From positions 310,001 through 374,000 of the forward strand of contig NZ_NETS01000008.1 of the NCBI RefSeq assembly GCF_002150035.1: 64,000 bases of DNA, in the 5' to 3' direction. The stretch comes from Leptospira venezuelensis (GTDB lineage Bacteria; Spirochaetota; Leptospiria; Leptospirales; Leptospiraceae). The position numbers were made by a program, and so were the translations under genes. This document shows, in pieces, positions 25,834 through 34,660 of the stretch; within the stretch, counting starts at the first letter, position 1; each line of letters begins with the position of its first letter. The notes beneath the pieces were generated by a model. The model worked only from the letters and a program-made list of their open reading frames with translations, ran no database searches and had not been told where the DNA came from.

Positions 25834-26984
25834 GGAAGAACGCTTACTCCTAATTCTGAATTTTCTAAAATACTCAGATCTGATTTTTCGTAAGTGGTCA
25901 CACTTCCTTTTCGGATGATCCCACCTGCGAGTAAATAATCAGAATCATTTGGATAAAAGACTGCGGATTGACCTGGAGCCACGCCTTTCACTTCTTCCAA
26001 AGGAAATACTTCTATAAAGTTTTCATTACGTACTACTTTTGCTCTGATAGGACGAGAACGGTATCTTACTTGAACTCTACATTCTGAACTTTCTGTTTCT
26101 AAAACAGGAGCCCAAGCTTGCAGATTCAAATCTTCTACGATAAAAGATTCCACAAAAGTTTGTCTCTCTTCTGCCAGTACAACTGTTCCGTCGTCTTGGA
26201 TAGAGATCACATATAAAGGTGCCTTCCAAGCGATGCCTAAACCTTTTCTTTGTCCAATAGTGAAATTTTCTTTTCCGGAATGTTCTCCGATTACTTGTCC
26301 GTTCTGTAATTTGAAAACTCCAGGAGTGAAGTCTATATTCTTCTTAGCTAAAAACTTTCTATAATCGTTTTCAGGAATAAAACAGATCTCTTGAGACTCT
26401 GCTTTTTCAGCAACCGGAAGTCCCATACGTCTTGCGATCTCACGCACCTCAGGTTTGGTCATTCCACCCAAAGGAAAAACCGTATTTTTCAGATTTTCTT
26501 GGGACAATCCATATAGATAATATGCTTGGTTCTTATTCATGTCCTGTGCATTGGACACCGCATATCTTCCGTCTATTTCTACGATATTTGCATAATGCCC
26601 TGTGGCTATTTTATCAATTCCTAAAGCTGCTGCTTTTTCGAATAATGCACCGAACTTAACGAAAGTATTACATTCCACACAAGGATTCGGAGTCTTACCT
26701 TCCTTGTAATCATTTACAAACCTGTCTATGACCTTCTCTTGGAAAAGTTTCTCCATCTTGATCACATAAAAAGGAATATTTAAAGAGAGACCAACATCTC
26801 TCGCATCCCTAATATCTTCGGGAGAACAACAGGATTTTTTAGTGGTATCGCAGGCGGGTGCCTCATATTCCCAGGTACGCAGGTTGACACCGATCACTTC
26901 GTAACCTTCTTCCATGAGTAGGCCTGCAGTGACAGCACTGTCCACCCCTCCACTCATCGCTACTATGATCTTACCTTTACTCAT
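25830..26984 (-). CDS. mnmA: tRNA-specific 2-thiouridylase MnmA
   Basis: Thiolates U34 of tRNA-Lys, Glu and Gln, using sulfur relayed from a cysteine desulfurase. The 384 residues show the ATP motif SGGVDSAVTAGLL, the first catalytic Cys in NPCVECN, and the second in SQEICFIPENDY, followed by the beta-barrel C-terminal domain. The ATG at 26984 overlaps the preceding lipoprotein gene by eight bases, and the stop overlaps the GTG of the fusion gene. All three genes are therefore probably one transcript. Confidence 0.96.
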   Translation of the reverse strand: MSKGKIIVAMSGGVDSAVTAGLLMEEGYEVIGVNLRTWEYEAPACDTTKKSCCSPEDIRDARDVGLSLNIPFYVIKMEKLFQEKVIDRFVNDYKEGKTPNPCVECNTFVKFGALFEKAAALGIDKIATGHYANIVEIDGRYAVSNAQDMNKNQAYYLYGLSQENLKNTVFPLGGMTKPEVREIARRMGLPVAEKAESQEICFIPENDYRKFLAKKNIDFTPGVFKLQNGQVIGEHSGKENFTIGQRKGLGIAWKAPLYVISIQDDGTVVLAEERQTFVESFIVEDLNLQAWAPVLETESSECRVQVRYRSRPIRAKVVRNENFIEVFPLEEVKGVAPGQSAVFYPNDSDYLLAGGIIRKGSVTTYEKSDLSILENSELGVSVLP

Positions 26985-27996
26985 TTCCCGGGACCGATTC
27001 CTTTCCTACTATACCAATAAGACTCCTTTTTGTGTCCAAAAGAATTCGATAGTTTTCCATCCAATTCCGGCCTAAGATCCCTACGATCCCCCTCCTATGG
27101 TCGGAATGTAAAGCGTCCGGCGGTATACCACCCGGAAACACTTCCAATTCAGGAGTACAAAAGCCAATTCCCTCAGAATCGTTTTTCACAAAAACAGGGC
27201 AAAAAGGCCGAAGAGTCCGGATCTTTGCCTGAAGTCTGCCTCCACCAAAATTGAATACTGTGGCCATCTTACCTTCCACATATTCTGTGTGATGATCCGA
27301 TTTGATTGTGTCCCAGTCTAGAACGCTATATTCTGCGCCAGTATCCAAGATCCAAGATTCTTTCCTGCTTCCTGGTGGTCGAAGAAGTACAGCAGACGGT
27401 TGGCCAGACTTCAAGAACATAGGAAATAAATTTTCTTCTAAAAAACCTGGAGCTGGACTAGAGGTAGAAGATCTCCAAAGAGAAATTCTCTCCGGTAAAT
27501 CCAGAACGACAACTGAACCTAAGAATGCATTCATTCCTAAAATTCCATCTACTCTTAGTTCTTTAGGGAACACATGGGAATAAAATTCCACAGATTCGAA
27601 AGGACGAATTCCTCCTATGAACAAATCATTCCTGATTGTTCTCCTTACTGATTGAACAGAACCTCCAGGAAAGCTAGCACTCAAGACTCTTTTAGGAGAA
27701 TTTTCAGGAACATGATCCTCCGCAAGAAAGGAGACAAATGCTCCAGTATCAATTAGGAATCTAAGAGGTTCCCTATCCTTGTCTAGAGAAAGATAAATTA
27801 CAGGAAGGTGATCTACTTCCTTTAACGGTAGTCTGATCCAAATCCCACCTGCATCCTTTTCGTAGCGGATATAGCCTGAGAATAAATTTCGAAAATCGAA
27901 GGTAGTACATCCAGCTACATAAAAGAAAAACACAGCGAGGACGATTCTGAATAGAATAGTTCTTTTTTTGAATGTACGATTCGGAAGAAAAAGCAT
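26977..27996 (-). CDS. Bilobal retropepsin-like aspartyl protease lipoprotein
   Basis: 339 residues. The signal peptide ends with the lipobox VAGC (Cys30), so it is predicted to be lipid-anchored outside the inner membrane. Two catalytic motifs are present in one chain, LIDTGAFVS (Asp83) and ILDTGAEYS (Asp218). Each is followed downstream by a hydrophobic-hydrophobic-Gly motif, DGILGMNAF (about 150) and VGILGRNWM (near the end). This is the pattern of two retropepsin-like lobes in tandem, as in pepsin but bacterial. Its substrate is unknown. First gene of the transcript that includes mnmA. Confidence 0.82.
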   Translation of the reverse strand: MLFLPNRTFKKRTILFRIVLAVFFFYVAGCTTFDFRNLFSGYIRYEKDAGGIWIRLPLKEVDHLPVIYLSLDKDREPLRFLIDTGAFVSFLAEDHVPENSPKRVLSASFPGGSVQSVRRTIRNDLFIGGIRPFESVEFYSHVFPKELRVDGILGMNAFLGSVVVLDLPERISLWRSSTSSPAPGFLEENLFPMFLKSGQPSAVLLRPPGSRKESWILDTGAEYSVLDWDTIKSDHHTEYVEGKMATVFNFGGGRLQAKIRTLRPFCPVFVKNDSEGIGFCTPELEVFPGGIPPDALHSDHRRGIVGILGRNWMENYRILLDTKRSLIGIVGKESVPGNE

Positions 27997-28073
27997 CAGA
28001 GTAATCGAAAACCCGATTAGGATTTCAAATTTAAGGAAAAAATCGATTCTTTTTTATTTGGAAGAAATTTGGA

Positions 28074-28099
28074 AAAGCGAACTCCTAAGAGTTCGCTTT
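28074..28099 (-). terminator. Rho-independent terminator
   Basis: AAAGCGAACTC (28074-28084), loop CTAA, GAGTTCGCTTT (28089-28099): a perfect 11-base stem just after the stop of the 76-residue gene on the minus strand. The U-run is short (TTTT), so efficiency is uncertain. Confidence 0.85.
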
Positions 28100-28103
28100 G
28101 GAA

Positions 28104-28334
28104 TTACAGCAGTTTTTTGATACAACGAGAATTTGGACAGCGAGTGTAATCAATTACACAGTCTCTGTATTCAATTCCGGTCTGAGTATCCTTTGCTTTA
28201 TACTCGATAAAGCAGGAATAAGGAGAAAAATCGAACTCTTCTCTTCCTAAAGCACGGTTACGGATACGTTTTCCGAGCTCCGCCTCTTCAATCTGGCTGA
28301 TATAATAATGGTCCAGCTCAAGTTGTTTTTCCAT
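28104..28334 (-). CDS. Small hypothetical protein, Cys-containing
   Basis: 76 residues, soluble, no signal peptide. The N-terminus is acidic (SQIEEAELGKRIRNRALG), and there are four Cys, including a C-terminal CPNSRCIKKLL pair reminiscent of a metal or disulfide site but too short for a known finger. The ATG at 28334 is followed directly by the terminator at its 3' end, which supports a real gene. I do not recognise the family. It precedes the GGDEF gene by 65 bases on the same strand, so it could be co-transcribed with it. Confidence 0.65.
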   Translation of the reverse strand: MEKQLELDHYYISQIEEAELGKRIRNRALGREEFDFSPYSCFIEYKAKDTQTGIEYRDCVIDYTRCPNSRCIKKLL

Positions 28335-28399
28335 GATACAGGTTTCGGTCGAATTTTAGAATTCGATAAGCCCGAAATCCCCTAGAAAATTGGAAAAAA

Positions 28400-29464
28400 C
28401 TAGTTCTGAACCGGAATTTGGAAGGAAATGGTCTTGTTCTTCCCGGAGTGTTTTGCCTCGTAAAGAGCCTTATCCGCCCTTTCTATCAGATCCTTATTGT
28501 TTCGATCACTGGACCAAAACTCGGAAACTCCTATTGAAAGAGTGACTTGGAAATCGGGGCCTCCATTCGGATTCGGAATGGCAGCAGCTTCTACCGCTTT
28601 TCTCAAACGTTCTCCCATTTCGAAACCGCGTTTTAAGTCCGCTCCAGGCATAACCAAACAAAATTCCTCTCCGCCGTATCTCGCAGCGATATCATGTTTG
28701 CCTGCGCATTGGATCAGCCTTGCGGCAACTTCAATCAGCACCTGGTCTCCTGCCTGGTGGCCATGAGTGTCATTGAACTTTTTGAAATTGTCCACATCAG
28801 TAAAGAGAAGAGCAAGATTCGTTCTTTTTTTACGGCAACGTTCCATCTCTTCTTTCAATTTGGTCTGGAAGTAATGATGTACTTTCAAACCGGTCATCAT
28901 GTCTACGGTAGCAAGTTCGTACAATCTAGAGTTCTCTACTGCAATACCCGCAAGCGTGGATAAAGTTGTGAGGAAGTCTCTGTCCTCTTCCATCCATTCT
29001 CCCATGGTGATTTTTTCACCCAAGAGAAGAAGTCCGTTCACTTTACCTTTAGCATTCAAAGGAATGATTAGATCTCCGCCAATCCTTCTTAAAAATTCAA
29101 GTTCAGGACTTAGGCCCATGGACTCTTCCACTTGATCAGGAGTCATAGCCTTAAGTTTGGTTTCTAAAAAAGTAACTAGAGGTGCATCTGTTTTGATTTT
29201 GAATCCTGCATCATCTTCTGCAAGATCGAATCCTTTGAAGCTAGGTTCTAATTCGAAATAATTGGAGTCAGCTTCTGGAGCTAAAAAGATAGCCGCGCTC
29301 AAAGTTTGCAATTGAGCTAAACAAATATTTAAAATAGCATCAATTAGATACTTATAATCCAGTGTGGAATTAAGAGCTTTACTGATCTCGAGAAGCTGTT
29401 TCTGATCATAGATCTTCTTCTCATAATATTCGATCATCAATGGATCATTGTCTTTTCCGATCAA
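28400..29464 (-). CDS. GAF-GGDEF diguanylate cyclase
   Basis: 354 residues. A GAF domain (about 25-180) precedes a GGDEF domain with the active-site motif RYGGEEFCLVMPG and the upstream ALLFTDVDNFKKFNDTHGHQAGDQVL. GGEEF is a catalytically competent variant, so the protein is predicted to make cyclic di-GMP from two GTP. The usual RxxD inhibitory site five residues upstream of GGEEF is not evident, so product feedback may be absent. No membrane segment. The PilZ-like protein at 22150-23361 is a possible responder, by inference only. Confidence 0.93.
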   Translation of the reverse strand: MIGKDNDPLMIEYYEKKIYDQKQLLEISKALNSTLDYKYLIDAILNICLAQLQTLSAAIFLAPEADSNYFELEPSFKGFDLAEDDAGFKIKTDAPLVTFLETKLKAMTPDQVEESMGLSPELEFLRRIGGDLIIPLNAKGKVNGLLLLGEKITMGEWMEEDRDFLTTLSTLAGIAVENSRLYELATVDMMTGLKVHHYFQTKLKEEMERCRKKRTNLALLFTDVDNFKKFNDTHGHQAGDQVLIEVAARLIQCAGKHDIAARYGGEEFCLVMPGADLKRGFEMGERLRKAVEAAAIPNPNGGPDFQVTLSIGVSEFWSSDRNNKDLIERADKALYEAKHSGKNKTISFQIPVQN

Positions 29465-29623
29465 CTGTGGAATCTCCCAATACTAAATTGAAAAGATAAT
29501 TTATTTCGCTAATCCGTTTCTTCGCCTACGGACTCTAAACATTTTCCGTGAAGTCGATCCGCGAGAGGTAGTAGCATCAAAAAGCTTTCCTCGGGGAAAT
29601 CAAACTCTTTTTACTTTTTCATT

Positions 29624-29652
29624 TGACTTTCAGCCTGGGTTCAGGAAACATG
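29624..29652 (+). promoter_or_regulatory. Candidate promoter of the initiator tRNA gene
   Basis: TTGACT (29624-29629) is followed after 16-17 bases by AAACAT, a poor -10. It ends 12-15 bases before the tRNA, a plausible start distance. The call rests on one good box only. Confidence 0.35.
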
Positions 29653-29663
29653 GTTTCAGACGC

Positions 29664-29736
<73 letters not shown>

Positions 29737-29854
29737 GAGCGTTTTACATCAAATCATTATCCTCAAAAGTAGACAAAGAGACGTTTAATTTCTACCTTTT
29801 CTACTGTTTCCTTATAAAAAAGAAACAAATCTCTTATTTGCTAATCCTTTCTAT

Positions 29855-30634
29855 TTAGTTTCCCAACTCTTTAGAACGTTCCGTTGCTCTTTTCACTGCT
29901 GAGATAATAGCAAATGGGAACTTATTCTTCTCCAACTCTTCTAAACCAGCAATTGTTGTTCCGCCCGGAGAAGTTACTTTATTTTTCAAAACTTCTGGAT
30001 GCGTATCAGGATTCTTTTCCAATTCTTTCGCAAGTAATTCAGCACCACCTATCACGGTTTGAATGGAGAGTGCCAATGCTTGAGAGTATGTCAAACCGGA
30101 GGCAACTCCACCTTCTGCCAAACTTTGTATAAACCTAAGTACATAGGCAGGCCCTGAACCGGAAAGTCCAGTTACCGCATCCACTAATTCTTCTTTGGAA
30201 AGTTCCAAACAATAAGAGATAGGTGAAAAGATCTCTTTCAGACTTTCGTATAATTCCTTATCTCCGTAGTAACCCAAAGCACCCTTTCCTACAAGAATAG
30301 GAAGATTCGGCATAATACGAACCACCTTAGATCCAGCAGGAGCAGAAGAGGAAAGTATCTTTGTATCTATACCTGCCGCAACAGATAGAATTGCTTTAGG
30401 AGCCTCCAAGGATCTAAGAGTTTTAGAAACTTCTGCAGGTTTGACTGCTAAGATAATTAGCTCGGCTTTCTTTTGGAAGTTGGACCAATCCGATTCTAAT
30501 ACCATTCCTTCTGCTTTTTTAGGATCTAGATAAGGATCGAAACCGATCACATCTATTTTTCTAGATTGGAGAGAACGATAGATCGCTCCTCCCATATTCC
30601 CGCAGCCTATGATTCCTATCTTATTATATTTCAT
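29855..30634 (-). CDS. proC: Pyrroline-5-carboxylate reductase
   Basis: Final step of proline synthesis, reducing pyrroline-5-carboxylate with NAD(P)H. The 259 residues include the Rossmann start KIGIIGCGNMGGAIYRSL, VKPAEVSKTL, VRIMPNLPILVGKGALGY and the C-terminal dimerisation signature LSGSGPAYVLRFIQSLAEGGV, ending with TSPGGTTIAGL. The start ATG at 30634 overlaps the stop of the PLP-binding protein gene, so the two are coupled, a common bacterial pairing. Confidence 0.96.
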   Translation of the reverse strand: MKYNKIGIIGCGNMGGAIYRSLQSRKIDVIGFDPYLDPKKAEGMVLESDWSNFQKKAELIILAVKPAEVSKTLRSLEAPKAILSVAAGIDTKILSSSAPAGSKVVRIMPNLPILVGKGALGYYGDKELYESLKEIFSPISYCLELSKEELVDAVTGLSGSGPAYVLRFIQSLAEGGVASGLTYSQALALSIQTVIGGAELLAKELEKNPDTHPEVLKNKVTSPGGTTIAGLEELEKNKFPFAIISAVKRATERSKELGN

Positions 30635-31296
30635 GTTCTTTCTCCGAATATTGCGGTCCCAATCCTAAGATAATCGCTACCTTCTTCCAATGCAATCCTG
30701 TAATCGCCTGACATTCCCATGGATAATTTTCCTTGGGGCAAAAATTCTTTTCGTAAGTTTGCAATCTCTTTAAACACTTTTCGAGTTTCTTCAGGATCTC
30801 CTGAGCTTGGGCCCATGGTCATAAATCCTTCTAAGATACAGAACTCTGAACTTAGAGTCTCTTTTTTGAGTAGAAGTTCTAAAACTTCTTCTTTGGAAAA
30901 TCCTGATTTCGAATCTTCTTCCGTTAGATTGACTTGCAGGAAGTAACGAATCTTCCAACGATCTTGGTCCATTCTTCTTTTCAAATCTTGTAAGACTTTT
31001 TGCGAACCTACTCCATGCACGAAGGAATAAAGCCCAGCATACTTTCTGATATGAGAAGATTGAACAGGGCCTATATGATGTAGTATAAAATCTTTTTCCG
31101 GTTTTCCCAAGTCGGAAAATTTTTCTGTTCCTTCTTGGACTCTATTTTCTCCGAAATGGATCACGCCACCTGAGATTGCTTCTTGTACTTTTTCTTTCGG
31201 CTGGTATTTGGAGACTGCAATGAGTGTGGGAGTTCCTACAGGTTTTAGGGACTCCAGTTCTTTTACTATAGATCTATAATTTTCAGAGACACCCAC
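30631..31296 (-). CDS. PLP-homeostasis protein, YggS/PLPBP family
   Basis: 221 residues with the fold of the N-terminal barrel of alanine racemase. Markers are TLIAVSKYQP (Lys binding PLP), HFGENRVQEG, FILHHIGPVQSSH, and FMTMGPSSGDPEETRKVF followed by SMGMSGDYRIALEEGSDYLRIGTAIFG. Family members bind PLP without known enzyme activity and keep free PLP balanced. It overlaps proC by four bases at its 3' end and lies two bases after the 31299-31991 gene. Confidence 0.95.
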   Translation of the reverse strand: MGVSENYRSIVKELESLKPVGTPTLIAVSKYQPKEKVQEAISGGVIHFGENRVQEGTEKFSDLGKPEKDFILHHIGPVQSSHIRKYAGLYSFVHGVGSQKVLQDLKRRMDQDRWKIRYFLQVNLTEEDSKSGFSKEEVLELLLKKETLSSEFCILEGFMTMGPSSGDPEETRKVFKEIANLRKEFLPQGKLSMGMSGDYRIALEEGSDYLRIGTAIFGERT

Positions 31297-31298
31297 GC

Positions 31299-31991
31299 CT
31301 AATCGGCCTTGGACTTTTTTTTCAGACCGGAAACTTCTTGTTCCAGGATTTCCACACGTTTGCGTAAAGAGACCTTAGTCTTCTTCTTTGGAGTTCCGTT
31401 TTTCATTCCTAGTTTTCTTTCTAAACGCCCTACTCTCTTTTCAAGAGAACTGATCTTAGCATTTACGGAAGAATATGCCATTCTTCTTTTTTTGTACTTT
31501 CTTGAATGACGTTTTTCTTTTTTAAGTTTAGGACCATCATCATATTCTACCAAACTTTCGTCTCTTTGTTTGGTCCTTGGTAGATCCATCTCCTCTTTTT
31601 TAGGAAGATCAGAAGTTTCAGTAACCTTTGTCTCTGGCTTCTCAGAAATTTTGCTAGACGTATTTGAGTCCTTGTCCTTCTTCTCCTTCCCTAAACCTGG
31701 AACCTCATAGTCTTTAGGCAAAGGTTGGGAAGAAGGTTCAGTAACTGAATCCTTAGGTTTGGAAAAATCAGAGTCGAAGTTTTGATTCGGAGAAGAAAGA
31801 TCTTTTCCGTCAGGTACTTCTTCCGGTGTCAGGATGGTTCTTTCAGGCTGGGACTTCTCCTCTACTTGAAAATTTTTGTCCTTATACCAAGCAGCAATCC
31901 GCTCCCTCTCTACATATAAATAAAATGCAAGAGATCCAAGTAGCAGGATTAGAAGTCCGCTGAGTAGGATTTTGAGAATATCCCGGTTCAT
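31299..31991 (-). CDS. Single-pass membrane protein with charged, coiled-coil C-terminus
   Basis: About 230 residues from the ATG at 31991, which has AAAGG six bases upstream; an in-frame extension to 32039 has no support. A short cytoplasmic N-terminus and one membrane helix (ILKILLSGLLILLLGSLAFYLY) are followed by a long low-complexity stretch of Ser, Pro, Glu and Lys, then basic residues (KRHSRKYKKRR) and a coiled-coil-like tail (SSLEKRVGRLERKLG). I recognise no family. It probably is a surface-scaffold or division-type protein, but I assign no function. Co-directional with the PLP-binding protein gene. Confidence 0.7.
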   Translation of the reverse strand: MNRDILKILLSGLLILLLGSLAFYLYVERERIAAWYKDKNFQVEEKSQPERTILTPEEVPDGKDLSSPNQNFDSDFSKPKDSVTEPSSQPLPKDYEVPGLGKEKKDKDSNTSSKISEKPETKVTETSDLPKKEEMDLPRTKQRDESLVEYDDGPKLKKEKRHSRKYKKRRMAYSSVNAKISSLEKRVGRLERKLGMKNGTPKKKTKVSLRKRVEILEQEVSGLKKKSKAD

Positions 31992-32090
31992 AAAATACCT
32001 TTTAGAATTATCGGCTGGGAAAACGCCGGAATTCGGCAAAAAACCCTGCTTCTTATAAGGAGATCCATAAAATCTACCGAAAGGTCTAGA

Positions 32091-32831
32091 GTGGTCCGGA
32101 CCGTTCTATTCTGTTTTTGCCTAAGTTTATGGATCCTTCCTAAACCAACCTGGGCACCGCCGATCAAAAGAGACCAAGACGAAGCAAACAGAGTCTTACA
32201 ATTAGAAAAAGTACTCCTCGATTGGAAGCATTACAATCTTTTTCTAGTAGATTCCTTTGAGGGAGAAAGACCCTGGGAAGTTTATAGAGGAGTCTCATTC
32301 TTAAACAGGATAGATTACGTTTCTCAAGTCCCCGATTCTCAAGCTTTCCTAAAAGAAAGGGAATTATACAAGGCATCTCCCAAAGAAGAATACAGATCTA
32401 TGATGGTTCAAACTTTCTTCGAAAATCCAAAACATGAACATTTAGAGATCCGACCTAAGGAAGCGATCCGTCTTCCGATTGGAATTCCAACAAGAGTGTT
32501 TTTCTGGGCTTATTCCAATAATCATAACGTGGTTTTAGAGTTGGTATTCCATCAGAAAAAATCCAAAGAGATCGTTTTGGAATTAGGAGATCTAAAGTTC
32601 GATGGTTGGAAAAGAATAGAGGCCCAAATCGCAGTCCCTGCAAAAAATATTAGGCTAAATCAATCTCTTCGTTTTCCTTTGGAGCTAGTTTCTATTCGGA
32701 TCAAACCAAATCCTTTCCAACCAAAAGGTGAATTTTATTTTTATATGGACCGACTTGGGATATTGATCGATAGCAGAGAAGAATCTTATCCTGGAGCAGA
32801 GGTCAAAGACAATTGGGGTACTGCTCTGTAA
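32091..32831 (+). CDS. FlaA-like flagellar filament outer-layer protein
   Basis: 246 residues. The GTG start at 32091 has AAAGG six bases upstream. A signal peptide (about residues 1-20, ending near PTWA) leads into a region with FFWAYSNNHNVVLELVFH, VLELGDLKFDGWKRIEAQI and LVSIRIKPNPFQPKGEFYFYMDRLGIL, a pattern of the spirochete FlaA family (sheath of the periplasmic flagellum). It is divergent from canonical FlaA, and no flagellar genes lie directly beside it, although a FlgM-like gene lies at 39270. The 3' end overlaps the converging HAD gene by 29 bases. Confidence 0.7.
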   Translation: MVRTVLFCFCLSLWILPKPTWAPPIKRDQDEANRVLQLEKVLLDWKHYNLFLVDSFEGERPWEVYRGVSFLNRIDYVSQVPDSQAFLKERELYKASPKEEYRSMMVQTFFENPKHEHLEIRPKEAIRLPIGIPTRVFFWAYSNNHNVVLELVFHQKKSKEIVLELGDLKFDGWKRIEAQIAVPAKNIRLNQSLRFPLELVSIRIKPNPFQPKGEFYFYMDRLGILIDSREESYPGAEVKDNWGTAL

Positions 32832-33420
32832 GGAATTCCTTCAGCTCTCCTGGTTTTTTAGAATTAAACTTAAAAGCATTCCAGTTCATATAACCCGCAA
32901 CTTCCACATTGGTTGGGTTATCATCAATAAATACATAATCTTTCCCAGGAAAATCAGTTTCTATCCATTGGTAATATTCTTGGGCAGGCTTTCGAACTCC
33001 CATCTCGCAAGAAAAATACAAAGCATCCATAGAATGAAGTATTTCTCCAATCTCTGGGAATTTCATAACTTCTTTATACCAAATCGAATAATTGCTTGCG
33101 AGGATTACTGAAAAACCTTTGGACCTTAAACTTTTTACGATCTCTAAAGTTTCCGGAATTGGATTGATCTTAGAAAACATCTTCTCTTTTAAATCCTTAG
33201 GATGAGGAAGTCCCTTGTCCTTATGAGAATCCAAATAAAATCTATGAAAAAAATCTTCCTCTTCGATTCTTCCCATTTCGAAATCTAAGAAGGCTTGCTT
33301 TTCCCGACCGTTCTTAAAATCTTCCCAATGTTCTCTTGGCAAAAGTTCTTTTAATGCCAGATGGAATGGGTCCTGGATCAGGGTATCCATTAGGTCGAAT
33401 ACAAATAGAGGAGATCTCAT
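32803..33420 (-). CDS. HAD-superfamily hydrolase
   Basis: 205 residues. The nucleophile Asp9 is in VFDLMDTL; motif II is ILASNYS; motif III is MGVRKPAQEYY with the Lys; motif IV is FIDDNPTNVEVA. In the usual DxDGT motif the second Asp (the acid/base) sits two residues after the first, but here that position is Met11 and an Asp is at 12. The enzyme may use another residue or be weakly active. Substrate unknown. It is divergent from the Kdo-transferase gene, with only six bases between the start codons. Confidence 0.82.
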   Translation of the reverse strand: MRSPLFVFDLMDTLIQDPFHLALKELLPREHWEDFKNGREKQAFLDFEMGRIEEEDFFHRFYLDSHKDKGLPHPKDLKEKMFSKINPIPETLEIVKSLRSKGFSVILASNYSIWYKEVMKFPEIGEILHSMDALYFSCEMGVRKPAQEYYQWIETDFPGKDYVFIDDNPTNVEVAGYMNWNAFKFNSKKPGELKEFLTEQYPNCL

Positions 33421-33426
33421 ACCACT

Positions 33427-34659
33427 ATGCTAATAACGTATCGGATTTTGACGATCCTTCTTTGGCCCTTGATTTTCGTTTTCTCTCTCTTCATTCCTGG
33501 GGCAAAAAACTTTCTCAAAACCAGAAAAGAAGATAAGAAAAGAATTCTCTCCTACCCCTTTGCACCCAAGGCCCAAAAAGTAGTTTGGTTACATGCCGCG
33601 TCGGTGGGAGAATTAGACCAATGCAAGGCACTTGCACAAGTTTATAAGAAGAAGGAACCGGAAACCTTTCTACTCCAAAGTGTATTTTCCGATTCAGTCA
33701 GGGATTCTAGTCTAGAGGCATTTCCTGCAGATCTGAAATTTCGGCTTCCCTTGGATTTTCCTTGGAGTTATGATTTTATCCTAGATAAATTTTCTCCTCA
33801 AGTTCTCATATGTATGGCCTGGGATCGTTGGCCGAATTTACTTTTAGCTGCTAAAAAAAGAAGGATCCAGACCATACTTGCTTCCGCGGTCATCACTCCT
33901 CCTAAAGGATTTTTAAAGAAGAAATTTTACAAGGTAGCATTTTCGTTATTCGATAAAATTTTAACTTCTCATTCTTCCGGAGAAGAGAAGTTTAAAGAAT
34001 TACTCGGTGAAAAATTCATCAAGACTTTAGGAGATTCCAGATTTGATTCTGTAATCCAAAAAATAGAAACGAGCCAAAGAGAATTTAAAAGACCAAAAAA
34101 TTATTCTTTCTCCCAAGTATTTTTACTAGCTTCTACTTATGAGCCATGTGAGAAATTATTACTTCCACTTCTGCAAGAACCTTCCCTCAAAAATACTGGG
34201 TTCTGGATCTTCCCTCATAAAACAGATCCTTCCAGGATCATTCAGTTAGAAGCCAAGATCAAATCATTCACTTCAGACTATACTTTATATTCTCGCCAAG
34301 AATTTGATTCTATTTCATCTCGGGTGATCTTATTCGATGTGCTCGGGATCTTGGCCCATGCTTATAGAGCTGCTGACTTTGCCTATATAGGTGGAGCATT
34401 ACATAATAGAGTGCATAATGTTTTGGAGCCTGCTTACTTCGGACTTCCACTTCTAAGCGGTCCAAGGATCACACATGCTCCAGAAGCGATCGAACTAAAT
34501 CATAGAGGCGGTCTATTCATTATCCGCACGAAAGAAGAAGTTTTAGAGATACTGCAATTAAGCTCCGAGCGAAAAGAAGCCATCCGTTTTTCCAACCGTC
34601 AATTTGTGGAAACCGGCAGAGGAGCGGCGGAGAGGATTTATTTGGAGATAAGGGCTTAG
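33427..34659 (+). CDS. waaA: 3-deoxy-D-manno-octulosonic acid transferase
   Basis: 410 residues. An N-terminal membrane anchor (about 5-25) precedes the glycosyltransferase-B fold. Markers are VVWLHAASVGELDQCKAL, which carries the conserved Glu of this family, LDFPWSYDFILDKFSPQ near the middle, and FAYIGGALHNRVHNVLEPAYFGLPLLSGPR near the end. It adds Kdo to lipid A on the cytoplasmic face of the inner membrane. Leptospiral LPS needs it. The ATG at 33427 lies only six bases from the HAD start; its promoter must lie in or near the HAD gene. Confidence 0.93.
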   Translation: MLITYRILTILLWPLIFVFSLFIPGAKNFLKTRKEDKKRILSYPFAPKAQKVVWLHAASVGELDQCKALAQVYKKKEPETFLLQSVFSDSVRDSSLEAFPADLKFRLPLDFPWSYDFILDKFSPQVLICMAWDRWPNLLLAAKKRRIQTILASAVITPPKGFLKKKFYKVAFSLFDKILTSHSSGEEKFKELLGEKFIKTLGDSRFDSVIQKIETSQREFKRPKNYSFSQVFLLASTYEPCEKLLLPLLQEPSLKNTGFWIFPHKTDPSRIIQLEAKIKSFTSDYTLYSRQEFDSISSRVILFDVLGILAHAYRAADFAYIGGALHNRVHNVLEPAYFGLPLLSGPRITHAPEAIELNHRGGLFIIRTKEEVLEILQLSSERKEAIRFSNRQFVETGRGAAERIYLEIRA

Positions 34660-34660
34660 G

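Noticed and set aside
25178..25918. Plus-strand frame of 246 codons
   Set aside because: It lies entirely opposite the ATP-grasp half of the fusion gene and part of mnmA, with a composition expected of an antisense shadow.
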